Shown here: positions 1 to 5,154 of the stretch, in pieces
How positions within the stretch are numbered: position 1 is the stretch's first letter
How the letters are laid out: the number at the start of each line of letters is the position of its first letter
Assembly (NCBI GenBank): GCA_017990865.1
Contig: JAGNNB010000086.1
Span: 1-9,617, forward strand
DNA: 9,617 bases
Direction: 5' to 3'
From: Lysobacteraceae bacterium
Lineage (GTDB): Bacteria; Pseudomonadota; Gammaproteobacteria; Xanthomonadales; Xanthomonadaceae
The notes under the pieces: model-generated
Database searches by the model: none
The model's input: only the letters and a program-made list of their open reading frames with translations
What the model was told of the DNA's origin: nothing
Program-made: the position numbers and the translations under genes

Positions 1-1113
1 GCGCGCATGCGGGTTGGACGGCCCGGCCATATTGCGGCCCACCGTCGACAGATCGAACGTCAGCGTGCGCTCGTACTGCGCGGTCGCCAGCGCGTCCGCC
101 CACAGGCCAGCGGTCTTCGCATAGGTTTCGACCAACGCGACTTGCTCATCGCTGCGGCCGGTCAAACGCAAATAGTCCAGCGTGTTCGCGTCGATGAAGA
201 ACATCGCCGCGGTCGCGCCGTATTCCGGCGCCATGTTCGAAATCGTCGCGCGGTCGCCCAGCGTCAACGCCGCCGCGCCTTCGCCGCGGAATTCCAGATA
301 CGCGCCGACGACTTTTTGTTTGCGCAGGAATTCGGTGAGCGCCAGCACGATATCGGTCGCGGTGATGCCCGGCTGCGGTTTGCCGGTCAGTTCGACGCCG
401 ATGATGTCGGGCAGCCGCATCCACGAGGCGCGGCCGAGCATCACGTTCTCGGCTTCCAAACCGCCGACGCCGATCGCGATCACGCCCAGCGCGTCGACGT
501 GCGGCGTGTGGCTGTCGGTGCCGACGCAGGTGTCGGGATAAGCAACTCCATCCTGTGCCCCGATCACCGGCGACATCCGCTCCAGATTGATCTGATGCAT
601 GATCCCGTTGCCCGGCGGAATCACATCGACATTGCGGAACGCACGCTTTGTCCAGTCGATGAAATGGAAACGATCCTCGTTGCGGCGGTCTTCGATCGCG
701 CGATTCTTCGCGAACGCATCCGGGTCGTAGCCGCCGCACTCCACCGCCAGCGAGTGATCGACGATCAACTGCACGGGCACGACCGGATTGACCTGCGCCG
801 GGTCGCCGCCCTGATCGGCGATGGCATCGCGCAGGCCGGCGAGATCGACCAACGCGGTCTGGCCGAGGATGTCGTGGCAGACCACGCGCGCCGGGAACCA
901 GGGGAAATCGACGTCGCGCTTGCGTTCGATCAATTGCGACAGAAAGTCGCTCACGCGCGCGGGATCGGCACGGCGCACGAGATTCTCGGCCAACACGCGC
1001 GAGGTGTACGGCAAGCCGGCCCAGGCGCCGGGCCGCAGCGCTTCCACCGCCGCGCGGGCGTCGAAATAGTCGAGCGTGGTGCCGGGCAGCGGCTTGCGGT
1101 GAGCGGTGTTCAT
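1..1113 (-). CDS. acnD: Fe/S-dependent 2-methylisocitrate dehydratase AcnD, N-terminal 371 residues (partial)
   Basis: This is an aconitase-family enzyme of the 2-methylcitrate cycle. With PrpF, AcnD-type enzymes convert 2-methylcitrate to 2-methyl-cis-aconitate during propionate breakdown in the cytoplasm. The protein begins MNTAHRKPLPGTTLDYFDAR, the opening typical of AcnD rather than AcnA. Family blocks follow in order: FPWFPARVVCHDILGQTALVD, VQLIVDHS, PPGNGIMHQINLE and GTDSHTPHVDALG with the active-site D200-S201-H202. The last visible residues are RNMAGPSNPHAR at the window edge. The three [4Fe-4S] cysteine ligands and the swivel domain should lie beyond the left edge; the family is usually about 860 residues. 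The start at 1113 matches the family N-terminus, although no clear Shine-Dalgarno precedes it. Upstream is a tRNA gene, not prpB/prpC, so this copy seems to head its own transcript. The AcnD call over AcnA rests on the N-terminus. Confidence 0.93.
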   Translation of the reverse strand, partial: MNTAHRKPLPGTTLDYFDARAAVEALRPGAWAGLPYTSRVLAENLVRRADPARVSDFLSQLIERKRDVDFPWFPARVVCHDILGQTALVDLAGLRDAIADQGGDPAQVNPVVPVQLIVDHSLAVECGGYDPDAFAKNRAIEDRRNEDRFHFIDWTKRAFRNVDVIPPGNGIMHQINLERMSPVIGAQDGVAYPDTCVGTDSHTPHVDALGVIAIGVGGLEAENVMLGRASWMRLPDIIGVELTGKPQPGITATDIVLALTEFLRKQKVVGAYLEFRGEGAAALTLGDRATISNMAPEYGATAAMFFIDANTLDYLRLTGRSDEQVALVETYAKTAGLWADALATAQYERTLTFDLSTVGRNMAGPSNPHAR

Positions 1114-1262
1114 GGGCGTCGTCCGAGGCGGATCGATCGCGCAGGGGGCCGTCGGCCACGGAGTGGCGCCGACAGGCGCAACGCGAACGAACGGGAGGGG
1201 CCGCCATTATCCGGGGGCGGCTTCGCAGCGTCATCCAGAACGGTATTCGCCATTCGCCGCGG

Positions 1263-1291
1263 TTGACGGCGAGGGACCCGGCATGGACAAT
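1263..1291 (+). promoter_or_regulatory. Putative sigma-70 promoter of the tRNA-Met gene
   Basis: TTGACG (1263-1268) and GACAAT (1286-1291) are separated by exactly 17 bp. They match the consensus boxes at 5 of 6 and 4 of 6 positions. The stretch after the -10 box is GCCCGCCCC, a GC-rich discriminator of the kind known for stable-RNA promoters under stringent control. A start near 1298 would leave a 5' leader of about 7 nt before the mature tRNA. The boxes are seen in the sequence; their activity is inferred. Confidence 0.55.
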
Positions 1292-1304
1292 GCCCGCCCC
1301 CCGT

Positions 1305-1381
1305 GGCTATGTAGCTCAGCCGGTTAGAGCACAGCACTCATAATGCTGGGGTCGGTGGTTCGAGTCCACCCATAGCCACCA
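1305..1381 (+). tRNA. tRNA-Met (CAT), elongator type, CCA encoded
   Basis: A complete cloverleaf can be drawn. The acceptor arms GGCTATG (1305-1311) and CATAGCC (1371-1377) pair perfectly, followed by discriminator A and an encoded CCA. The D arm is GCTC/GAGC. The anticodon arm is CAGCA/TGCTG around loop CTCATAA, with anticodon CAT at 1339-1341. The variable loop is GGGTC, and the T arm is GGTGG/CCACC with loop TTCGAGT. The fully paired first acceptor position and the similarity to the E. coli elongator tRNA-Met body argue against the initiator tRNA and against the lysidine-modified tRNA-Ile2. Confidence 0.98.
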
Positions 1382-1422
1382 TCCGTTCGCCTCCTGCGCC
1401 GGTCCCAACTTGCGCCTGCCCG

Positions 1423-1451
1423 AAGCCCGCGAACGCGGGTTTTTCGTTTTT
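1423..1451 (+). terminator. Intrinsic terminator after the tRNA
   Basis: The GC-rich arms CCCGC (1426-1430) and GCGGG (1435-1439) enclose a 4-nt loop. They are extended by A-T/G-T pairs at the base and followed by TTTTTCGTTTTT (1440-1451). It lies about 45 nt past the tRNA 3' end, before queD. Confidence 0.8.
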
Positions 1452-1480
1452 GACGCCTTCCCTCGCCCGCGGGCGATACT
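1450..1480 (+). promoter_or_regulatory. Putative queD promoter overlapping the tRNA terminator tail
   Basis: TTGACG (1450-1455) and GATACT (1475-1480) are spaced by 19 bp, which is slightly long. The boxes match 5 of 6 and 4 of 6 consensus positions. The -35 box begins in the last T of the preceding terminator. Transcription from about 1487 would give a leader of about 25 nt containing GAGG (1493-1496), which lies in the 12-bp palindrome CCGAGGCCTCGG (1491-1502). Confidence 0.4.
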
Positions 1481-1511
1481 TGCCCCACTCCCGAGGCCTC
1501 GGCCGTACGCC

Positions 1512-1877
1512 ATGGACATCTTCAAGGTTTTCACGCTCGAAGCCGCGCACCGTCTGCCGAACGTGCCGGAGGGCCACAAATGCGCGCGGCTGCACGGCCA
1601 TTCGTTCCGGGTGGAGCTGCACGTCTCCGGGCCGATCGATCCGAGCGCCGGCTGGGTGATGGACTTCGCCGACATCAAAGCCGCGTTCAAGCCGCTCTAC
1701 GACCGGCTCGATCATCACTATCTCAACGAGATCGAAGGCCTGGAGAACCCGACCAGCGAACGCCTGGCGGTCTGGATCTGGGAGCGCCTGAAGCCCGCAC
1801 TGCCGGCGTTGAGCGAAGTGGTGGTTCACGAGACTTGCACCTCCGGCTGTCGCTATCGCGGCCCTTCGGCCGATTGA
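1512..1877 (+). CDS. queD: 6-carboxy-5,6,7,8-tetrahydropterin synthase (QueD)
   Basis: QueD converts 7,8-dihydroneopterin triphosphate to 6-carboxytetrahydropterin, the second step of the preQ0/queuosine pathway in the cytoplasm. The product is 121 residues, the usual family length, and forms a single PTPS/T-fold domain. The zinc ligands H13 (EAAHRLP) and H28/H30 (LHGHSF) are present. So are the catalytic C24 ([11 protein letters not shown]), the D67-H68 pair (RLDHHYLN), the NPTSE motif at 79-83 and the pterin-anchoring E107 ([12 protein letters not shown]). The CxxxHGH spacing and the C-terminal TCTSGC block are those of QueD rather than of eukaryotic 6-pyruvoyl-tetrahydropterin synthase. 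The ATG at 1512 gives the standard family N-terminus ([13 protein letters not shown]). The Shine-Dalgarno is weak and distant. No other que gene lies nearby, so it is probably transcribed alone. Confidence 0.96.
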   Translation: MDIFKVFTLEAAHRLPNVPEGHKCARLHGHSFRVELHVSGPIDPSAGWVMDFADIKAAFKPLYDRLDHHYLNEIEGLENPTSERLAVWIWERLKPALPALSEVVVHETCTSGCRYRGPSAD

Positions 1878-1892
1878 GACCGGGTACCGAAT

Positions 1893-1914
1893 CGCCGTCT
1901 TTGAGGCGGCGTTT
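1893..1914 (+). terminator. Possible weak terminator after queD
   Basis: CGCCGTCT (1893-1900) and AGGCGGCG (1904-1911) form an 8-bp stem with one G-U pair and a 3-nt loop. Only three T residues follow. It lies 16 nt past the queD stop, where a terminator is expected, but the tail is short. Confidence 0.45.
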
Positions 1915-2029
1915 CCGCGCGAAGACCCTGCGGCGAACGTCGATAAGCCGGTCATCGATCGCGTTCGTTCAGAGATAATCCTCTGTATTCAAAAGAGTTT
2001 TTCCATTCCGACGAACGGCGATCCGAAAA

Positions 2030-2044
2030 TGTTGCATTGCAACA
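2030..2044. promoter_or_regulatory. 15-bp palindromic operator, PhaR-like
   Basis: TGTTGCATTGCAACA is a perfect palindrome around a single central base. A second, imperfect copy starts at 2057, where TGTTGCA recurs in TGTTGCACCGCACAAC (2057-2072). TGC-rich inverted repeats are known targets of the PHB-responsive repressor PhaR in front of phasin genes in other Proteobacteria. The gene directly downstream is a phasin, which supports that reading. No phaR gene is in this window, so the regulator is inferred. Confidence 0.55.
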
Positions 2045-2060
2045 AAGTCGGCGTTATGTT
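2032..2060 (+). promoter_or_regulatory. Putative phasin promoter, overlapped by the operator
   Basis: TTGCAT (2032-2037) and TATGTT (2055-2060) are 17 bp apart and match the consensus at 3 and 4 of 6 positions. The -35 box sits inside the 15-bp palindrome and the -10 box overlaps the second TGTTGCA copy. Repressor binding at both would therefore block RNA polymerase. An alternative -10-like GATAAT occurs at 1974-1979 but has no evident -35 box. Confidence 0.4.
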
Positions 2061-2108
2061 GCACCGCACAACGGCCAATCCAGGCCGCCATTCGTTAGGA
2101 GTCACGCC

Positions 2109-2513
2109 ATGTACCAGCAGTTCAACGACCAGTTCGCCAAGTCGACCCGTCAGTTCGCCGACGCCACTGCGCAGGTCGGTCGTCTGGCCCTGGAAAACAC
2201 CGAAGCCGTCTTCGGCCTGCAGCTCGCCACGATCGAAGAGAACATGAACGCCGCCTTCGCCTTCTTCGGCGAATTGGCCGAAGTGCGCGACGTCGACGGC
2301 GCCAAAGCCGTGTGGCCGAAGGGCGTGCAGATCGCTCGCGAGAACGTCGAGCGCACCATCGGCGCCGGCCAGGAAGTCTTCGGCCGTACCTTCAAGACCC
2401 AGGAAGCGATCGCCAAGCTCGCCAAGTCGCAGTTCGAAACGGCCGCCGAAACGGTGAAAGCCGACGTCGAAAAGGCCGCCAAGGCCGCGACCGGTCGCAA
2501 GAACGCGCGCTGA
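2109..2513 (+). CDS. Phasin family protein
   Basis: Phasins are small amphipathic proteins that coat polyhydroxyalkanoate granules. The 134-residue product begins MYQQFNDQFAKSTRQFADAT and is predicted to be almost wholly helical, with no signal peptide or membrane segment and no cysteine. The FAKSTRQF and LALENTEAVFGLQLATIEENMNAAF blocks resemble the phasin_2-type helical domain (about residues 5-110). The C-terminus (ETVKADVEKAAKAATGRKNAR) is Ala/Lys-rich. The start is well fixed: AGGAG at 2097-2101 lies 7 nt before the ATG. A promoter with a PhaR-like operator precedes it and a strong terminator follows, so it is a single-gene unit. No PHA synthase is present in the window. In this lineage some phasin-like proteins may serve roles other than PHA storage; I cannot tell which applies here. 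Confidence 0.85.
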   Translation: MYQQFNDQFAKSTRQFADATAQVGRLALENTEAVFGLQLATIEENMNAAFAFFGELAEVRDVDGAKAVWPKGVQIARENVERTIGAGQEVFGRTFKTQEAIAKLAKSQFETAAETVKADVEKAAKAATGRKNAR

Positions 2514-2561
2514 TCGCTCGATTAGGTCTTCGCCTCGCGCGAAACGCCAGTCTCGCTCCCG

Positions 2562-2590
2562 AAAAACCCGGCCGAAAGGCCGGGTTTTTT
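2562..2590. terminator. Strong intrinsic terminator between phasin and bioD, probably bidirectional
   Basis: CCCGGCC (2567-2573), a GAAA tetraloop and GGCCGGG (2578-2584) form a perfect stem. It is preceded by AAAAA (2562-2566) and followed by TTTTTT (2585-2590). The A-run on one side and the T-run on the other let it serve the phasin gene on + and the convergent bioD on minus. Confidence 0.9.
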
Positions 2591-2693
2591 CGTGTCCGAA
2601 ACTCCCTGACGGCATCGGGCATCGACCCGACACCCGCAAGCCCGAACTCGAACGCCACGGCCGCGTTGGGAACGCCCCACGCTCGCCGCATCG

Positions 2694-3440
2694 TCACACG
2701 GTGGGCAGGATGACCCCGGGCGGCAACGCCAAGGCATGCGCCGCGTCCTCCGCCGAAGGCGACGACCGGTACGGCAAAACGCCCAACCGCGGCGCCGGCA
2801 GCGCTTCCGCCAGCAGGTCGAGATAAGCCTCGGCATCCCGAAACGCCGGATCGATCCGATTGGCGATCCAACCCACCAGCGCCAAACCGTCGGCGCTTAT
2901 CGCGCGCTCGGTGAGCCGCGCGTGATTCAGGCAGCCCAGACGCAGGCCGACCACCAACACCACCGGCAGCGCCAACGCGCGGACGAGATCGGCTTGCTCC
3001 AGGCCATGATCGAGCGGCGCGGCCCAACCGCCGACGCCCTCGACCACCACCGCATCGGCCTGCGCGGCCAAGGCGCGATAGCCCGCGACCAGTCGCGCCG
3101 GATCGATCCGCACGCCGATCTCCGCCGCGGCCAGCGACGGCGCGGTCGGCGACGGCAAGGCGTAAGGATTGACCGCGTCGTAAGCGGGCATCGGTACGCT
3201 GGCGGCCTGCAATCGAAGCGCATCCTCGTTGCGCCAACCGTCGTCCGTGCGTACGCAGCCGCTGGCGACGGGTTTCATGCCGACCGCGCGCAAACCCGCC
3301 GCATGCAATCGATGCAACAGCGCCGCGCTCGCGAGGGTTTTGCCTACGCCGGTATCGGTGCCGGTGACGTACCAGCCGACCGCGCGCGGCGCATCGGGCG
3401 CCTTCGATGACGAATTCGGCCGTCGCATGTCCTCGCTCAT
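2694..3440 (-). CDS. bioD: ATP-dependent dethiobiotin synthetase (BioD)
   Basis: BioD closes the ureido ring of 7,8-diaminopelargonate with CO2 and ATP to give dethiobiotin, the penultimate step of biotin synthesis in the cytoplasm. The product (248 residues from this start) has the P-loop GTDTGVGKT with K34 and T35, the KPVASG motif with catalytic K56, and VVVEGVGGW with E134. The Rossmann-like core ends with the LVGWIANRIDP block that precedes the nucleotide base-binding region. Three starts are possible: GTG 3491, ATG 3440 and ATG 3428. I chose 3440 because GAGGG lies 8 nt upstream; 3428 is nearly as good. The gene is not next to other bio genes. It converges on the phasin and shares its terminator, and diverges from msrC. 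Confidence 0.95.
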   Translation of the reverse strand: MSEDMRRPNSSSKAPDAPRAVGWYVTGTDTGVGKTLASAALLHRLHAAGLRAVGMKPVASGCVRTDDGWRNEDALRLQAASVPMPAYDAVNPYALPSPTAPSLAAAEIGVRIDPARLVAGYRALAAQADAVVVEGVGGWAAPLDHGLEQADLVRALALPVVLVVGLRLGCLNHARLTERAISADGLALVGWIANRIDPAFRDAEAYLDLLAEALPAPRLGVLPYRSSPSAEDAAHALALPPGVILPTV

Positions 3441-3624
3441 GCGGCCTGCCCTCGCGCGCACGAACCGCGATGTCGTGTGCGCACGCAGCACGAGAAGAAA
3501 GACGAGGGAGCGTGAATGTGCGACATCGTTGCGGTGCGGCGAACTCGTGCGGGGAGTGGGTGCGAGGATCTCGTGCGGAGACGGCGCTGCGGCGAAGGCA
3601 TCGCCGCGTTCGTCGCGGCCGACT

Positions 3625-3632
3625 GCTAAACT
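3625..3632 (+). promoter_or_regulatory. -10 box placed for a leaderless msrC transcript
   Basis: TAAACT (3627-3632) is followed by exactly six bases (CGACGC) and then the msrC ATG. Initiation about 7 nt past the -10 box would therefore start on the A of the ATG. No Shine-Dalgarno is visible, which fits a leaderless mRNA. A recognisable -35 box is missing, so this is tentative. Confidence 0.35.
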
Positions 3633-3638
3633 CGACGC

Positions 3639-4163
3639 ATGTATACCGCATCCAGTCTAACCGGCGATAAGCCCGCGCAGTACGCGCAACTGGCGGCGCA
3701 AGCGCAGGCGCTGCTCGAAGGGGAGCGCGACCGCGTCGCCAATGCCGCGAATCTGTCGTCTCTGGTCTATCACGCATTGCCCGATCTGAATTGGGTCGGT
3801 TTCTATTTCTACGACGGTCGAGAATTGGTGGTCGGGCCGTTCCAAGGGTTGCCCGCATGCGTGCGCATCCCGCTCGATAAAGGCGTCTGCGGCGCCGCCG
3901 CGCGTACGCGCGAAACGCAGCGCGTCGCCGATGTGCACGCATTCCCGGGACATATCGCTTGCGATGCCGCTTCGCGTTCGGAATTGGTGGTGCCGCTGGT
4001 GCGAGATGGCGCGCTGATCGGCGTGTTCGATCTGGACAGTCCGCTTCCGGACCGTTTCGACGTTGAAGATCAAGTGGGGATAGAACGTATCGTCGCGTCA
4101 TGCCTCGACGCGCTGTGTATCGATGCGACGTGCGTCGACACGACGCATCTCGATCATCGATAG
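3639..4163 (+). CDS. msrC: Free methionine-(R)-sulfoxide reductase, GAF domain (MsrC)
   Basis: This single-GAF-domain enzyme reduces free methionine-R-sulfoxide to methionine, using thioredoxin-type reductant, as part of oxidative damage repair in the cytoplasm. The 174-residue protein carries the fRMsr signature: LNWVGFYFYD (50-59), GPFQGLPACVRIPLDKGVCG with C74 and C84, and DVHAFPGHIACDAASRSELVVP with C108. These three cysteines correspond to the conserved trio of the family, C108 being the expected catalytic one. They separate it from sensory GAF domains, which lack them. The C-terminus, after about residue 155, is an odd tail (CLDALCIDATCVDTTHLDHR) with three more cysteines. The ATG at 3639 gives the usual family length, and no Shine-Dalgarno precedes it. 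It is transcribed away from bioD, and the tfoX-like gene follows about 100 nt later. Confidence 0.94.
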   Translation: MYTASSLTGDKPAQYAQLAAQAQALLEGERDRVANAANLSSLVYHALPDLNWVGFYFYDGRELVVGPFQGLPACVRIPLDKGVCGAAARTRETQRVADVHAFPGHIACDAASRSELVVPLVRDGALIGVFDLDSPLPDRFDVEDQVGIERIVASCLDALCIDATCVDTTHLDHR

Positions 4164-4260
4164 CGCTCCTCGTCGCGCGGGCATAGGCGTTCGCGTGCGA
4201 CGTCTCCGCGATCGCAAGAAACCCGTCCGCATCGCTCTTCCTCTTTCAAAGGCTCTTCGC

Positions 4261-4650
4261 ATGGCTACTCCTCTCAAGTTGCGGAATATCGGCCCCAAAA
4301 GCGCCGCGTGGTTGCGGCAGGTCGGTTTACGCACGGAGGAGGATTTGCGTGCGATCGGCGCGCTCGAAGCCTTCGTGAAGGTCAAACGCGCGGGCTTCAA
4401 GCCGAGCTTGAATTTACTTTATGCCCTGGAAGGCGCGCTGCTCGATTGCCATTGGCAGGAAATTCCGGCCGAACGTCGCAGCGAATTGCTGGTCGCCGCC
4501 GAAGCCGCCGTCGCGCTGCTGCCACAACCGCGCGGCCGTCCCGCCGCGGGCCCGGTGACCACCACCACGCATCAACGCGAAGATAGTGGTGAGATGGCCG
4601 GCGGCCTCGCGCTGTTCGACGAACCCGACAGCGGCGGCCACGACGACTGA
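4261..4650 (+). CDS. Standalone TfoX/Sxy C-terminal-domain protein
   Basis: The 129-residue protein contains, at about residues 6-75, a block matching the TfoX_C domain: LKLRNIGPKSAAWLRQVGLR, then TEEDLRAIGALEAF, AGFKPSLNLLYALEGALLD and CHWQEIPAERR. The IGPKSAAWLRQVG part is a helix-hairpin-helix-like element. Full TfoX/Sxy regulators of competence have an N-terminal domain of about 100 residues before this one. That domain is absent here, and nothing like it precedes the ATG. Residues 85-129 form a Pro/Gly/Asp-rich, probably disordered tail ending in GGLALFDEPDSGGHDD. The start is supported by AAAGG (4248-4252) eight nt upstream. It follows msrC in the same direction with a 97-nt gap. Whether it affects competence or cyclic-AMP-linked control is unknown; the domain alone does not show it. 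Confidence 0.88.
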   Translation: MATPLKLRNIGPKSAAWLRQVGLRTEEDLRAIGALEAFVKVKRAGFKPSLNLLYALEGALLDCHWQEIPAERRSELLVAAEAAVALLPQPRGRPAAGPVTTTTHQREDSGEMAGGLALFDEPDSGGHDD

Positions 4651-4710
4651 ACTCGCCGCATGCGCAACGTCGACGCCAATGCCGCAACGGCATGGCGCAT
4701 CTCGATCGGG

Positions 4711-4716
4711 TACACT
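4711..4716 (+). promoter_or_regulatory. Possible -10 box for the riboswitch-btuB transcript
   Basis: TACACT matches TATAAT at 4 of 6 positions and lies about 45 nt before the riboswitch core. No good -35 box is visible at 16-18 nt upstream, so this is a weak call. Confidence 0.3.
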
Positions 4717-4757
4717 GCGCGCGCTTCATGGTGACTTGGCCGTCGAAACGTATCGAC

Positions 4758-4943
4758 ACCGACGGTCGAGTTGAAACGGGAAGCCGGTGCGCATCGCAAT
4801 CATTCTTTTGCGACGCAATGCCGGCGCTGCCCCCGCAACGGTAAGCGCGATCGCCTTCGCAAACGCCACTGCAGGTTCGCCTGTGGGAAGGCGCGAAGGT
4901 CTCGGCCCTCACGGTCGAACGCGCGAGCCCGGAGACCGGCCAT
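4758..4943 (+). promoter_or_regulatory. Cobalamin riboswitch (adenosylcobalamin aptamer)
   Basis: The RNA senses a B12 coenzyme and represses the downstream receptor gene. The conserved elements appear in order. GGGAAGCCGGTGCG (4778-4791) comes first. The B12 box (4820-4846) contains GCTGCCCCCGCAACGGTAAGC. A variable peripheral arm lies at about 4847-4924, and the 3' block GAGCCCGGAGACCGGCC at 4925-4941. GCCGG (4783-4787) pairs with CCGGC (4821-4825). A closing P1 helix can be drawn between CGGTC (4763-4767) and GACCG (4934-4938). The exact ends are approximate. The btuB-type gene that follows is the classic target. No T-tract terminator follows the aptamer, so control is more likely at translation start than by termination. 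Confidence 0.95.
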
Positions 4944-5154
4944 GAAGCCTACGGTTGCGATGCGGAGGGCGTCGCGGCGACGTCGCCGGCATGCGCGTAC
5001 CGCAGGCTTCGACGATCCGGCGGGCGCTTCGCGTACCGCATCGACGATCGCCGATTCCGCACCCGCCTTCGCATGCCCCAGGCCGCACGCGCCGCTCTTC
5101 TCCTCGCGACTCCTCCCCTCATCACCGCGCGCGGGTGTGCGCGATGGAGTCCGC
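4944..5154 (+). other. Long leader between riboswitch and btuB, with possible expression platform
   Basis: This rest of the gene-free stretch holds no recognisable gene. GAAGCCTACGG (4944-4954) can pair with CCGCAGGCTTC (5000-5010) with one mismatch. Inside that lies the palindrome GGCGACGTCGCC (4976-4987). Near the start codon, GACTCC (5108-5113) is the exact complement of GGAGTC (5146-5151), which contains the btuB Shine-Dalgarno GGAG. The loop between them holds a CACC/GGTG hairpin (5123-5137). This could be the ribosome-site sequestering helix of the riboswitch. The pairings are seen; the regulatory role is inferred. Confidence 0.4.

Noticed and set aside
7..1266. Long open frame on + opposite acnD
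   Set aside because: It is antisense to a well-conserved enzyme, is Arg-rich and of low complexity, and has no recognisable domain. This is typical third-position GC shadowing.
1305..1381. tRNA-Met as an integration site for a genomic island
   Set aside because: No integrase and no repeated copy of the tRNA 3' end is visible in the window; both sides are housekeeping genes.
2392..4101. 569-codon open frame on minus across phasin, bioD and msrC
   Set aside because: It runs through the strong terminator and three real genes in other frames, and its translation is Arg-rich noise.
4771..5154. Upstream extension of the btuB frame to an earlier start
   Set aside because: It would translate the riboswitch itself and place the signal peptide internally. 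The ATG at 5155 has both ribosome site and signal peptide.
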